A DNA stretch of 64,000 nt from Osedax fenrisi (GCA_964019155.1 OZ025245.1:13384494-13448493), one strand, 5' to 3'; shown: positions 20,974 to 33,100, counted from the first letter of the stretch. Made by a program: numbers and translations. The notes: a model not told the origin generated them from the letters alone.

Positions 20974-21145
20974 ATATGTTAGTGAACCGGAATGTATTAG
21001 ATATATATTAACCATAGTTAATGAAGTAGGACAATTGTATACAGTTGTATACAATTGTATACAGTTGTATACAATGTTATACAATTGTCCTACTTCATTA
21101 ACTATGGTTAATATATATCTAATACATTCCGGTTCACTAACATAT
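20974..21145. repeat. 68-bp perfect snap-back palindrome
   Basis: Arms 20974-21041 and 21078-21145 are exact reverse complements. The 36-base centre consists of repeats of TTGTATACAG/TTGTATACAA. The left arm is genuine transposase coding (VSEPECIRYIL), so the right arm is an inverted duplication of it. Confidence 0.95.
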
Positions 21146-21639
21146 TATGATACTCTAATTCTATCAAATTTAGAAACACTTTCACATATTGTAAATTAAA
21201 GACATTATGTCCAACCCGCTGGACAATAAGAAAGGTCGCTATACAAGATACACTCAAATATTATAAAGAAATGTATGCATCTTTATATGAAATGATACAT
21301 AGAAATTATATTACTTCTTACTAATATGATAAATGCAGATCAATTATGAAAACACTTGAAATCGGCAATAGGCAATCGGCAATATATTGCGCTTATGCAT
21401 GTTTATGAATACAAAAGTTTATACTTTTTTTATAATGACTAGTATTACGTAGCTATTCTAGAAATAACTTTCATATATTGCACACAACATTGGTCCACTA
21501 GTAACTGTAATATGGCATCTCAAATATACAAACATAAACAATAACTAAAAAGATGCAAACACATTTTAAAAATATTATTTAAATAAAATAATGAGTAATT
21601 CAACCAAACAACAATAATTTCATACAATATATTATTTTC

Positions 21640-21875
<236 letters not shown>

Positions 21876-22065
21876 CTATATACATATAATTATCTTTATT
21901 GATGTATTATATATTTAGAATAGAGTACTTTATGAAATAATACATCAGTTATATTTTAATAAATCCATATACTATATATTATATACTATATGGATATTAT
22001 TAAATAAAGATTAATATATTGTATCCAAACTTACTCAATTACAAATAAATTAGTTACTGTATAAC

Positions 22066-22112
22066 CCCTATAATAAAATATACGGGCGAAGCCGGGCCCC
22101 GGCCGCCTAGTA
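22066..22112 (+). mobile_element. Possible Helitron-like 3' end
   Basis: A GC-only patch, GGGCGAAGCCGGGCCCCGG, forms a short hairpin (GCCGGG-C-CCCGGC) and is followed a few bases later by CTAG and then T. Helitrons end in CTRR preceded by a short GC hairpin and insert before T. I cannot identify the other end or a Rep/helicase gene, so the call is tentative. Confidence 0.3.
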
Positions 22113-22506
22113 TATATATAGCCAATAATAATATGTATTTCATTTAAAATGATGAAATATAATATAGGTTAATATTGACCTATATTTAAACTTATGTCAC
22201 ATGACATACGATATCAACTTAAGTTCAACTTTAGCTATTGATGTAAGGATTACCTATGTTATATGTATATTATTTTTTTTATATACAAAGTATACATTAT
22301 TATACATGTTATTTATTTTAATATATTGATTACATTTTTATTTATGAAAATTAATTATTAATTATTATTTTAATTATACCTATATTTAAGTTAATAAAAT
22401 ATTATTTTAAAACTAAAATTATCTAAGTAATCCTATGTATTTATAAATTATAATAATCTCATTCAAGTGACACAATGAACTACAATTGTAATCATAATTA
22501 TATTAT

Positions 22507-22860
22507 ACATAAGGCTATACACCGTGGATTTCCTGAATATTTATCTCAAACCATTACTATTCTGAGTTCGAATAGATCCAGTCGGAAGTGCTACATCATG
22601 AAATTGCTGTAACAATATACATCATTGGCATTCTTTGAATCAGCTTTCTCGGTTATTGCTCCGAAAAACTGGAATTCACTTTCTTATGATATTCATTGTG
22701 TTACATCAATTTCATTGTTTAAACGTAAACTGTATGTCCATTTTAAGTGATTGTAATTCGTTCTATTTTATTATTCGTTTTCTATTTATTTTTGTTTTTG
22801 TTTTTTATTATCTAACGACGCCTATAACCACGCAGTGTTTTTGTAGGCAATAAACTATAT
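22507..22860 (+). pseudogene. LINE 3' end (C-terminus of reverse transcriptase)
   Basis: Translates as IHRGFPEYLSQTITIL...NRSSRK, then ESAFSVIAPKNWNSLSYDIH, SISLFKRKLYVHFK and a stop. This is the usual C-terminal block of CR1/Jockey-type LINEs (SF..APK.WN.LP). It is followed by a short 3' UTR ending AATAAACTATATATAAAATA. Only the last hundred residues or so survive, so it is a strongly 5'-truncated copy. Confidence 0.7.
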
Positions 22861-23095
22861 ATAAAATAAATAAATATAACAGCATTGAATAATGTAATTG
22901 TATGTATTGGCTATTGTGAATGTGAGTTAATTCTTGTTGACATATAGTAACATTATATTATATTCTGAAATGTAATAATTGATCGGCTCATGGCGACTGC
23001 CTCATATTTCTCAATGATAATCTTTTGTGTTGCTACTTCGCATACAAACTATATATATGGTTTCACTAGCAAGGGAATCACATTTATAATCACTA

Positions 23096-23148
23096 TCAAT
23101 GGTCATTATATTTACATTACTGCAGTAATGTAATGATAGTGACCATTG
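23096..23148. repeat. Short imperfect palindrome
   Basis: TTACATTACTGCAGTAATGTAA (positions 23112-23133) is a perfect 22-base palindrome. Looser pairing continues outward through CAATGGTCA on the left and TGACCATTG on the right. Confidence 0.7.
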
Positions 23149-23689
23149 TCCGAACGTATATTATTTATTTTAACCATGGTCATTATGATGTCCGCTTTAT
23201 TAGCGATTTACCTATCTATATTGTTCTGATAATTGTGAATAGAAAAGATAGCATTCTGCACTTAAGTTGTTGATATACATCTATAGAGCTCGGAGAGAAT
23301 TGATTGATAATTTATTTAAGCAAATACATAGCCGAAAATATAATCGAAAGTATAAAGTATAAATATTTGCTAACGATAACATACGTTATAGAAATAAACA
23401 AAGAATAATACGAAATTAAAAAATTAAAGAAATTAAAACGTTTTACAGTTAACGTAAAAATAAACGAAAAACAATCGAAAGTAGAAATAAATCATATAGT
23501 AAAAATAAACGAAAAATGATCAAAATAGAAATAAAAGATAGCGTAAAAATAATCGAAAATAGAAATAAAATACATAATTTTGTAAGTGGCATCGAAATAT
23601 TCAATTTCTATTTTAACTTTATAGAATTCTTCTTATCTTTGTACCCTGTTTTAGTAATAAATTATTAGTTATATAGTTTAATATTTAAA

Positions 23690-24380
23690 TGTTAAATTTT
23701 AAATATATTATAAACAGAACATGTTAAAAATCAAATAAACCAATACTAGAATAAAACAAATACTATAATTAAACAAACAAATAATGTAATATTTACCAAA
23801 ATATGTAATAATAGTAGGTAGTAGGTTTAGTACCTACTTTATTAATTTTATATTTTAATTGTATAATACATTTTATACATATATATATATATACCGACAG
23901 AACAAGTTACAAATAAAATAAACTAATATACCTATACAAAAACAGTTAATAACAAAACATACCAATAATATTACGAAACAAACAATATAATACTTATCAC
24001 TATAATCTGAAATAATAGAAAATTATTAATATTGTAATTTAGTAATATAATACATTTGAAACATATTTAAAAAATATATAAAAAACAAACGTATAATACC
24101 GAACAAACAAAAATAAAATATTCCCACTTTATCTGTAATAATAATGAATAATGAATTTTATATTATAGTATATTTGAAATATAGATATAAAAAACCTGAA
24201 TTTTCTATAACAAAAATAAATTTATAACAAAATATAATACAAAACAAACAAAAATAAAATAATACTTCCCACTTTATCTGTAATAATAATGAATTATTAA
24301 TTTTATATTATAATATATTTGAAATATTGATATAAAAACCAACATTTTCTATAAGAAAAACACATTAAAAAAAACCAGAA
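23690..24380 (-). repeat. Tandem repeats in the LINE 3' UTR
   Basis: About four to five units of roughly 135-150 bases. The clearest two (about 24105-24235 and 24236-24370) both carry CCCACTTTATCTGTAATAAT and AATATATTTGAAATAT in the plus direction. The others are more diverged. Confidence 0.65.
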
Positions 24381-24699
24381 GAGATAATGCAATAATTAAG
24401 ATACAAAATGAAACATAAATCAATATAAAATTATAAATTTCTGTTAAAAAATGTTGTTTGTCAAAACAGATTTTGTTTATTTTATTTTTAAAAGATGAAA
24501 CAGATACAGATTTTATTATATCATTATTTAATGAATTACATATATTAACTGATCTATTATTAATTATATTTTTAATTATATTATCATAATTATGTAATAC
24601 ATTTAATTTTTTACAATTACTTCTAGTTCTACAATTATTCGAAATGTTAAGAATATCAGATATATTTATATCTGTAGGTTATACCTATAATTATTTGAA

Positions 24700-25495
24700 A
24701 TTTTAAAAATTGTAGTTAGATCTATTTTTAATCTTCTAAGTTCAAGTGATTCTAATTTAAAATATACCAATCTCTCTATATATGATTTATAATTAATATT
24801 TGATGAATTTGTATATCCTACGCATTTTGTAATTAAATTAATCGTCTAGTAAATAATCTTTGCACTCTTTCAATTTGGTCTATGAGACTACGAAATTTAC
24901 TAACCTTTGAAAAAGGTGACCAAATTATGGATGAATATTCTAAAATTAGTCTGCAATAAATGTTATATGCATTTAATAATGCTCTAGGGGATTTTGTAGT
25001 AATGCATCTAAAAATTGAATTCAGAGAAAAATAAGCTTTTTTTACAAATATAATCAATATGTTTATTAAATAAAAGGTTATTTTCAAATATTATTCCTAA
25101 ATCTTTATAAAAAGTACGTTTTCTAATTGAATATTATTTATAAAATATTGTGATGGAGTTACCTTCCATAAAGTCATAACTGCACATTTTGATAATGAAA
25201 TATTTAATTGCCATTTATTTGCCCATTGTGAAAATAAATTTAAATTATTTTGTAAAAGAAATCTTTCAATCTCAGATGCGTAAGAAAAATATATTTTTGT
25301 ATCATCGGCAAATAAATCAATATGAATTTTTGAAGAGAATATACTAGGAAGATCATTAATATATAATACAAATAAAATTGGACCTAAAACCGATCCTTGT
25401 GGTACTCCAGATTTTACAATAAAAATATTTGAAAAAGAATTTTCAACCCGTGTAATTTGAGATCTATTCGATACACAATTTATAAAAACATTTTA
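24700..25495 (-). pseudogene. LINE reverse transcriptase remnant
   Basis: The minus strand gives FINCVSNRSQITRVENSF, then KSGVPQGSVLGPILFVLYI and catalytic FADDTKIYF. NKWQLNISLSKCAVM follows, and after a frameshift near 25120 LGIIFENNLLFN and the frame ending IYCRLILEYSSIIWSP...DQIERVQRLFTRRLI. The endonuclease and the first half of the polymerase are absent. The FADD motif is intact, but frameshifts inactivate the gene. It resembles Jockey/CR1-type polymerases. Confidence 0.8.
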
Positions 25496-25500
25496 TTATT

Positions 25501-27040
25501 TTATTAGATATACCGTATTTTACCAATTGTTACCATCTCTATAAATGTCAGTATATAGTATATACTATATACTCAATGAGTTGCGAAGCAAATGTGTGTC
25601 AATTGTATATATTTACGCGGAACAAATTGTAATATTGAATAGTTTGAAATATATCTGGCAATACTATCGTTTTAAATCATTTCTAATAAATTATTTCGTT
25701 TTCAAGTGTATTGTTACTTAACAATTTAGAATATAAAAAATATGTTAAATTTTAGATTGAAAATGTATCTATAAATTTAGTATATTTATCAAATATGGCT
25801 ATATATATTAAGTAAAGTGGTTCTAATTATAAAATAATGCTATATTCTTAAAACAAAAACTTTATATTAACAATTTATTTTATATCCAAAAATCTACATA
25901 ACTTTTCATTTAACTATAAGTAATATATTTTTCAAATTGACTAGTAAATAAATATAAATTAAAAATAAAATTAAAATAAATGATCAGTTATCAGTAAATG
26001 TGGCGAAATTGTTAATTAGTTTCACAAATTCATTAAAGATAAATTCAATTCTATATATTTCCTTCGGAAATTCTTTGATATTATTATATTATTGTATACG
26101 GAAAATACTATATAAATTCTAAATTTATAATTGTATAATATATATTTCTAACTTTTATATATGGATTATTTATTTCATGTTGAACTTAAATATATCAATG
26201 TATATTTATATATATGTATGCATGCATATATACTTATATATATATGCAGAATAAGTTCAACTAATTGTTCATATAATTGTGTACATTTAATTGTATAATA
26301 CATGTTAAAGATAGATAATAGATAATCCTTAGTGATGTTTGCTTATAATACATATTATCTTTAACAGAGTACGTACAAAATATACATATTTATTATAATA
26401 GTGAATTATTAAATAAATATATCAATAATTTTATGAAATATAATTTTTTACTTTCAAAATGTATTATACAAACTCTTTATTTATAGTGTCAAGTTGAGTA
26501 TAATTTTATAATATATAATTATAATATATAATTTAATTATATGATAATGAATTACATTATATAATATAACATGATTTAAATTGTTAATTTATAATTAAAT
26601 ATCAATATTATTTAATTTATTATGCGATCTAATTCAATATCTCATATTAGATTTTTCGTTTGGGAATTTTTTTATTTAACATCTGGTATTTTTATTTTCA
26701 TAAGTTAATTTAATTTCTGAAAATGATTTCTGAAAAAAGTTAATTTGATTTCGTATTATTAAATCTCAACAAATACTATTATTAAGTAAATTATAAAGAC
26801 ATATTTTCACGATTCTGATTGTTGGAGTGGGTAAGTGGTAAGTAACGTCAAAGGTTTAGTATATGTTATTACATAAATCATAGTATATATACATGTGTAA
26901 ATTGGCCCTATATAGTGTAAAGCCTGGCAAAAAGCGAGCATGCATGTCGAGCTAGTTTCACTGAACTAGATAGTGCGTGATAACACTATTATATATATAT
27001 ATATATATATACATATGTTGTTTATCAGTAAAGATGTATA
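25501..27040. other. AT-rich spacer
   Basis: No coding motif recognised. A small palindrome of TATATGCATGCATA type lies near 26210-26235. Confidence 0.5.
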
Positions 27041-27044
27041 CGTC

Positions 27045-27240
27045 TATACACTGTTAAAAATTAACGTACAAAACCATCTTAAAATAACGTACAAACTCAA
27101 AAATAAAGTACAAAACACGTTTAAACACGTATTAACTAACTGTGTACGTTATTATTATAATAATAACGTACAAAGTCTATACACATACTTATTTATATCT
27201 TGCACGTTATTATTGTGTACTGTTTCTATATACATATATA
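27045..27240. mobile_element. Probable MITE fragment made of AACGTACAAA motifs
   Basis: Starts TACACTGTTAAAAATTA, almost the same terminus as the MITE at 38884, then repeats AACGTACAAA/GTACGTTATT five to seven times in both orientations. The right terminus is unclear. Confidence 0.4.
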
Positions 27241-27514
27241 TTTTATTATTCAATACCCAGTAAGTAGCAGTATCATGGATACATATCTAACACACATCTA
27301 ACACGAATCAATGAATCATACTATTTGATAGGGATCAAACACGTATCAAAGAGGTATCATTGATGCTTGACGCGTTATAATAACATTTTACCAAATATAA
27401 ATCAATGATACTAAACGGATCTGTGTTTAACGCATATCAAGTGATTATATTATTCTTATATATAAATGAATTATATACGTTCTTTTAATGTTAAGAGGTA
27501 ATAAATATATACTC

Positions 27515-27515
27515 G

Positions 27516-27580
<65 letters not shown>
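27515..27580. repeat. (AT)n microsatellite
   Basis: About 30 AT units. Confidence 0.85.
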
Positions 27581-27586
<6 letters not shown>

Positions 27587-27817
27587 GCTATAGCCTGTAA
27601 AACAAACGCAGATTACGTAATATCAATACAATACTAACAACGGTATATCTTTATAGTGGGTGTTATAATACCGATGATATTATGTACTTTTAACTACGTA
27701 TCAACTTATCATTATAATGTACCTTATTATATCTTTTTCATCGTATGTATTCAACATCAAAGTTAGATACCTATGATTTACGCAGGATCAATTATATTAG
27801 AAAATATTATTCTAACC

Positions 27818-29280
27818 CAGTGGTTCCCAGACTTTTTTCTTCTGCGACCCATTTTTAAGCTTTTTTTTATATAACAGGACCCCTAAGAATAAGTTTCTTT
27901 AAATAAATATTAAAAGAAATAAGTTAACTTTTAGATCGATAAAATAAGTTTATTAAAATATATAAAATAAGTAATATATTATTTTTAAATATTGTGTATT
28001 TGCAGTATTGTTACTATTTTATCAATATCTGACTGTGTTTCTGATAGAGTGCACCTCAGGATTGGTTCGACATCTAATTTGTTTCTTTTTTTATTTTTCA
28101 AATTTAATAAATCTAAAGCGGCTCTTTCACATATAATTGTTATTGCAAAAGGTAAAATATATTTAATTAATAAATTAAATAAATGTAGATATAATATGTT
28201 CACCGAAATCCATAATTTATATCCTAAAATATCCTAGTTCTTTTGTTTCAAATTCGTGCAAATAATTTAAATATTATATCAGATCATATATAAATAAATA
28301 TTATTACCTTGAATTACCATAAATATTATTACCTACCTTGTAAAGAAGTGTTCAATGCAAATCTAACATATCAAAAAGATATGACAATCTCAATATGAAC
28401 TTATTTTCTTCATATTTCATTGCTAGTTCAATCATATTTTGTTCTCGAAGACAAATAATAATGGCACCCTTAAGAGAATAAACTCTTTACAACTTTACCT
28501 TTTGATAACCATCGGATCTGAGTATAATATAACAAGTTGTCAAAGTCTGAGTCCATTTCTTCACACATTTTGTTGAAAAGCCGATTTCTCAAAGAATTCG
28601 ATCGACTTAAGTCGACTTAATGAAATTCACGGTTTTTATTACTGTTTTTAAAATTGTTGATACATATTCTGGAATAACTCGTAAAGCTAAGGCTTGTATA
28701 TGAATTAAACAATGTATGCTGATTACTTCTTGTGATTTTTCTTTGATAAGTTTAATTAATACTAATGTTATGTCTAGCGTACTTGATGCTCCGTTGGTAC
28801 CCACCGAAATTAATTTAATCCATTCTAAAGTATTAGCAATATAACATTAATTTAATTTATAAAATACACCCACTCTTTAATTATCGTTGTAATTGGTGCA
28901 CAGAAAAGTAACTCTTCTTTTATAAATGTATTTACTATGTAATGTAAGAATACCACCAATTGTTACATGTGAGTCATATCGTTGGATTTATCCAATTGTA
29001 TACTAGATATTGAACTATTGTTGACTTCACAAATAACCTAAAATTAATAAAAAAATATAAGAAATATAAATAAAATATAAATTTAACCATTTTGAGATGA
29101 GTAATTTATAAATGAATGTAAACTTATAAATAAATGATGCCGCTTCATTTAAGACATAATTATTAAATAAATGAATTATTATTTATTTTAATATTATACA
29201 ATATATAAAATAACGCGAACCCCAAAAAAACGGCAGGCGACCCACTCGTGGGTCGTAACCCCCAGTTTGGGATACCATAG
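27818..29280 (-). mobile_element. ZBED5-like hAT transposon remnant
   Basis: The left end CAGTGGTTCCCAGACTTTTT and the right end, inverted, CTATGGTATCCCAAACT form imperfect TIRs of the hAT (Charlie/ZBED5-like) type. Near each end is a GACCC motif. Flanking octamers are TTCTAACC (27810-27817) and ATCAAACC (29281-29288), 6 of 8 matching, consistent with an aged 8-bp target duplication. Transposase remains lie on the minus strand between 29020 and 27985. Confidence 0.75.
27985..29020 (-). pseudogene. hAT transposase remnant, ZBED5/SCAND3-like
   Basis: On the minus strand: LVYNWINP or, in the adjacent frame, QLDKSNDMTH (the catalytic QLDES-D motif of this family), then FIKEELLFCAPI. Next come NGASSTLDITLVLIKLIKEK and VISIHCLIHIQALALRVIP (28607-28804), a gap, and the hATC end LPFAITIICERAALDLLNLK, NKLDVEPILRCTLSETQSDI (27985-28203). 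Several frameshifts and an internal deletion are present. It is recognisable but inactive. Confidence 0.75.
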
Positions 29281-29466
29281 ATCAAACCCATCATAATAGT
29301 AATCTAACATAAACATCTATATTTTATTTCCTTTACAAACATTATTTATTTTATTTAATATTTTATAATTATAATATATTAATATTAAACAATAATTCTA
29401 TTTATAATAATTTGTTACGTATACTTATATATTAATCAAATTCGTTTAGCTTAACACACTATCGTT

Positions 29467-29529
29467 ATGGTTAAATGTTTATATACAATTTATGTGTGTA
29501 TCATTTTGTCAAGTATATCTGTGAAATGG
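29467..29529 (+). CDS. Candidate first coding exon: signal peptide
   Basis: ATG opens MVKCLYTIYVCIILSSISVKW, a basic start, a hydrophobic core and a polar end, typical of a secretory signal peptide. It is followed at once by a strong splice donor, GTGAGT, at 29530. Splicing to 30534 keeps the frame (phase 0). It is not inside any element I can identify, lying just right of the hAT that ends at 29280. This is an inference from two short exons; without transcript evidence it remains a candidate. Confidence 0.45.
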
Positions 29530-30397
29530 GTGAGTTATTTATTTTAAATATATGTTAAATATAGTCATGCACTCATTATTAATTTTCAATAATTACCTAC
29601 AATATATATTCGTCAATAATGCAATATAGGTTTGTTACATCTAATATAATTACCATTTTACTAGATACGTATAATTTCATATTAATAATATTTAGTCATA
29701 TATCACATGCATGTGATACAATATAATCTATAGCATAGCTACTATAATTAATACCACACATGTATGCTTCTATATATATGTCGATATATCGTATGTAAAG
29801 AGTAATACTGTATTCTATTATTCTCATTGGTAACTTGCTATACCCTACACTCTATAGAGTTATGATCATCATTATTTACTTTTTATCTTTGAACACTATT
29901 ATATATTTCCCTAATATATAGTATCATATATAAACGGATGATATTCAGTTATTTATTAAACTTTTATGTAACTATTATAATATAATTATGAACTTCTAGA
30001 ATATTCTATTAACAAATGTCTACTTGGTAATATTATATGAGTATATACGTCTAACAATTATAATGATTATGATATAGTCAATTCCATATACAGATTCATT
30101 TTCATCGATATTTATTCTTTTTACGATAAAAAATAACACTGGATCTGTATTTTGGTATATTATTAGATAATTTATAATAATATATTCGATATTCAAAATA
30201 AATAATACAATTATGGAGAAATTAAATAATTATATGTTAATAAATTGAATATTTGTTTATATATTTTATAATTATTAAAGTAGATAATAATAATACTATG
30301 CAAATATTTATATGTATGATATTATAAAATAATGTATATATATATACTACAAATATTGATATATATAAATAAAATGTGAATGTTGTGTAATATGTTA

Positions 30398-30404
<7 letters not shown>

Positions 30405-30450
<46 letters not shown>
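30405..30450. repeat. (AT)n microsatellite
   Basis: About 22 AT units inside the presumed intron. Confidence 0.85.
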
Positions 30451-30455
<5 letters not shown>

Positions 30456-30533
30456 TTCAAAATTAATAGTATTTTAATAATAATAATAATATTATCAATT
30501 ACTATTTGTAATCTAATCAATATTTTGTAATAG

Positions 30534-30701
30534 GTTTTAGGACAAAAAAAGATAAATTTGACGTTACTATCATTTGAAAATAAAGCTTCAACTAAATCTA
30601 ATGGCCTGGATTGCGATGGATGGAACAACGGACCTTGCAATACTGGCTTCTATATTTGTATATATGATCAAAATATGTTATTACATAATAATACTTATTA
30701 T
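30534..30701 (+). CDS. Candidate second exon, Notch-ligand N-terminal (MNNL)-like
   Basis: After acceptor ATATTTTGTAATAG the frame reads VLGQKKINLTLLSFENKAST, then NGLDCDGWNNGPCNTGFYIC and IYDQ. Delta and Serrate proteins have an MNNL domain with a beta-strand, SF.N, a G-C-C turn, then C-T.F..CL..YQ. The spacing F-N...NG-x-C...C-NT-F-x-x-C matches well, although the first Cys of the usual CC pair is Asp here. A donor GTAATT at 30702 would end the exon in phase 0; otherwise the frame stops at 30716. No DSL or EGF exon is recognised downstream in the window. It may instead be a fragment of a gene, or chance. Confidence 0.4.
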
Positions 30702-30716
30702 GTAATTAAACTGTAG

Positions 30717-31273
30717 TGTATTTATATACGATAATAAATAAATATTAGTTTTTAAATAACTTCCCAAATTAGATAGTTTGCAGATATATGATTGTAATAC
30801 ACGAATAAGGTACTTAGAGTTATTCAAAATAACATGTTATATATTATTTTAAAGATAATGAATTATTGTTTAATAATTAAATTAAATTAATTGCTGATAA
30901 TAAATTAAAATAAACGCTTCCACTTAATTGGTAATATAGCAGTTATACGAAAAAGATTTGTTTAGAAAATATTGTTATTATAATTTTTATTTATAAAATC
31001 GAATTAATTTATATAATATTTGCAATCTGTAATAATTTATAGTTGAAATACGGTTTATAAATACTCTAAAGGTTGTGTTAAACATTATTTCTTAATACGA
31101 AGCATTACAATACTAATATTTAATATTTTATTGAATCAACGTTTAATTACAACGTTATTTTTAGTATAATTTTATAAAATATATGTAGCCTACCATTTTA
31201 TCAAATAAAAAACTATTGTGTTTATTATTCTACGATTTTATTTATTAGCTAGGTATACCTACCTATAGGTATA

Positions 31274-31347
<74 letters not shown>

Positions 31348-31885
31348 AAAATATTTTTAAAATAAGTTATTGTCATTTTATAATTTACTAATATTTTTTT
31401 TATTTTTTATTCTTGTAATGCTGTTATCAAGTTGAGTGGGAAAATACCTAGTCAAGCTTTGCTTTTGTATTTTCCTGAATGTTTACACTCTATCTGATTC
31501 ATATATATATATATATATATATATGTTATAAAGGTGATATTTATAACCAATAAGTATATTACAAATAATATTTAGTTTACATTAACATTCTATTGAGATT
31601 TCTTATTCCCAATTGCTTTTCATTTTGACATTCTTGGATTACGATTTGATGTATAGCTATAATACATGTATTACATATATACATATATATATATATATAT
31701 TATATTGTTTCATATAATAACTTTAGTAATTAACAAAATGTAGCATGTTCCTCTTGTTTAGTTTTTAATACCGATCGGTATTAGAATTCATCAGAATTCG
31801 AATTCTTATATATAATTAAAATTTGATAAAATGTAGTATATATACCCACAGAATCTAAACATCAATAATCATTTTCTATCCTCCA
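30717..31885. other. AT-rich stretch, no exon recognised
   Basis: Contains (AT)n at 31273-31341, 31500-31524 and 31675-31700, and the perfect palindrome AATACCGATCGGTATT near 31768-31783. If the candidate gene at 29467 is real, later exons should lie here or beyond, but I cannot recognise any. Confidence 0.4.
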
Positions 31886-31889
31886 ATGT

Positions 31890-33100
31890 TAATTCGATTA
31901 TATTAATATATTTTTGTAATATTTTTGTATTCTAATTACAATATATTAATCTTATATGATTATAGATATTATTGTGATTATATAATTTTATTTAATATTT
32001 TAATTCCATAGATAACGGGGGTATCCGTATTCGGTACCCATGTCCGAATACAGACACCCTGTGTTATAATACGGACACTCTATATACCACTAGATAAACT
32101 ATATATTATATTATTGATGAATCAATCAGACAAATTACAATTACATTATTTATAATTAATTTTATGAATAATTTATTCTAATTTAATTAGTTAATAATTT
32201 ATTTATTTTTATTATTTTTAAATTAATAATACAATTTAAGTATCTAAATAATACAATTTTTAGATTTAGCTTTATTGGTAGTATTAATAGTATAACTCAC
32301 GTGATTTATATGAAAATCAGAATAGTTCATACGCTACGCGCTGATTTGTTATAGGGTATCCGTATTATGGGACTTATATGACCTCTAGATATATGCTTAT
32401 AACTTAATGAATATTTGATAACAAATATAGAAATTATATATATAATTTTAAAATCCTTTATTTTTTATAGTGTTTTTATAGATATATTTGTATATTCTTG
32501 AGAAGGTTTTAAGTGGAACTTTTTTTCATAAATTTAAAATAAGTTTATTATATATATCCTCAATATTTTGAATAATTAAAAAATAAAAAATACTTTTTTA
32601 TACTATTTATATAATCATGAATATTTTATTCATTAACATTTATTCATTTATTATTAATATTTTTTTGCGCGCTGATTAGTCATATGGTGTCCGTATTAAG
32701 ATATCTAGAGTGTCCGTATTAGGGACTTGTATGACCTCTAGATATGCTTATGTATTAATAAATATTTGATAACAAATATAGAAATTATATATATAATTTA
32801 ATTAGAATGCTTTATTTTTTAATAATATAGTGTTATTTTCTATATCCATATATTTGTATATTCTTGAGAATTTTTTAAGTTGAAATTGTTTTTCATAAAT
32901 TTAAAAACGTAATAAAAAAATAAGTTTATTGGATATATCATCAATATTTTTAATAATAAAAAAAATAAAAAATACTTTTTTGACTATTTATATAATTATG
33001 AATATTATATTCATTACACATTTTTTTGTAGGATTTATGATTTCTAAAATACAGAAATACCGTATTCGGGCACTGCCCGTATTTGGTTACTTTTCCCTAT
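31890..33100 (-). mobile_element. MITE with GGGGAAAGTAACC-type end, copy C (truncated, internally duplicated)
   Basis: On the minus strand this is another copy of the elements at 41558-42456 and 50600-51447. It starts TAGGGAAAAGTAACC at 33100 and contains the same inner cluster (TGTCCGTATT, GGTACCCATGTCCGAATAC) near 32015-32080. Sequence resembling the other copies stops near 31890 without a second terminus. An internal block of about 340 bp is duplicated in tandem (about 32330-32665 and 32670-33005), both parts starting GCGCTGATT and carrying GTATGACCTCTAGATAT. Confidence 0.75.

Larger units (their letters stand above)
19392..21310 (+). mobile_element. Second DUF4371/ZMYM1-like hAT, left end and transposase
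   Basis: The left end is taken as TAGGGCCGCAAGAACA followed by the G-run/C-run block 19401-19495, which parallels the left end of the hAT at 8773. Transposase sequence follows on the same strand from about 19800. The right terminus is not found: recognisable coding ends near 21310 and (AT)n-rich sequence follows. Confidence 0.55.
19800..21310 (+). pseudogene. hAT transposase remnant: TTF-type zinc finger and DUF4371
   Basis: In order: FQKNLYNAFQWIHW, EAVFCFYC (zinc-finger Cys pair), AFIMTGYSN-KKALKRF..HGKSNMHR (TTF-type finger), SRENIAFRGTEQF, and IQNEIIEIFAHAV. After (AT)n (20529-20577) come CDGAQDIS, an intron, GNEQESICI and NLRGQSYDESSNMSGRYNG. TYYTHCIDHRVNLVAQYV leads into a palindrome, then LCPTRWTIRKVAIQDTLKYY. 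Frameshifts and stops are scattered, including a stop in place of the Trp in SN-KKAL. In one motif Asp-Glu-Ser replaces the usual Asp-Gly-Ala (YDESSN). It is a non-functional relative of ZMYM1-like proteins. Confidence 0.8.
23299..25500 (-). mobile_element. 5'-truncated LINE with long repetitive 3' UTR
   Basis: Reading on the minus strand, reverse transcriptase runs from 25500 to about 24700. A 3' UTR of roughly 1.4 kb ends at 23299 with AATAAATTATCAATCAATT, that is, an (AATC)n-type tail. The same 3' end recurs as short isolated copies at 33769, 40599 and, more diverged, 49117, so this LINE family has spread copies through the window. Confidence 0.75.

Noticed and set aside
8906..21310. Domesticated ZMYM1-like host gene
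   Set aside because: All three DUF4371 loci have stops, frameshifts and element termini or target duplications; none is an intact gene.
30452..30640. 62-codon minus-strand open frame (MQGPLFHPSQ...)
   Set aside because: It is the shadow of the plus-strand candidate exon at 30534 and shows no domain.
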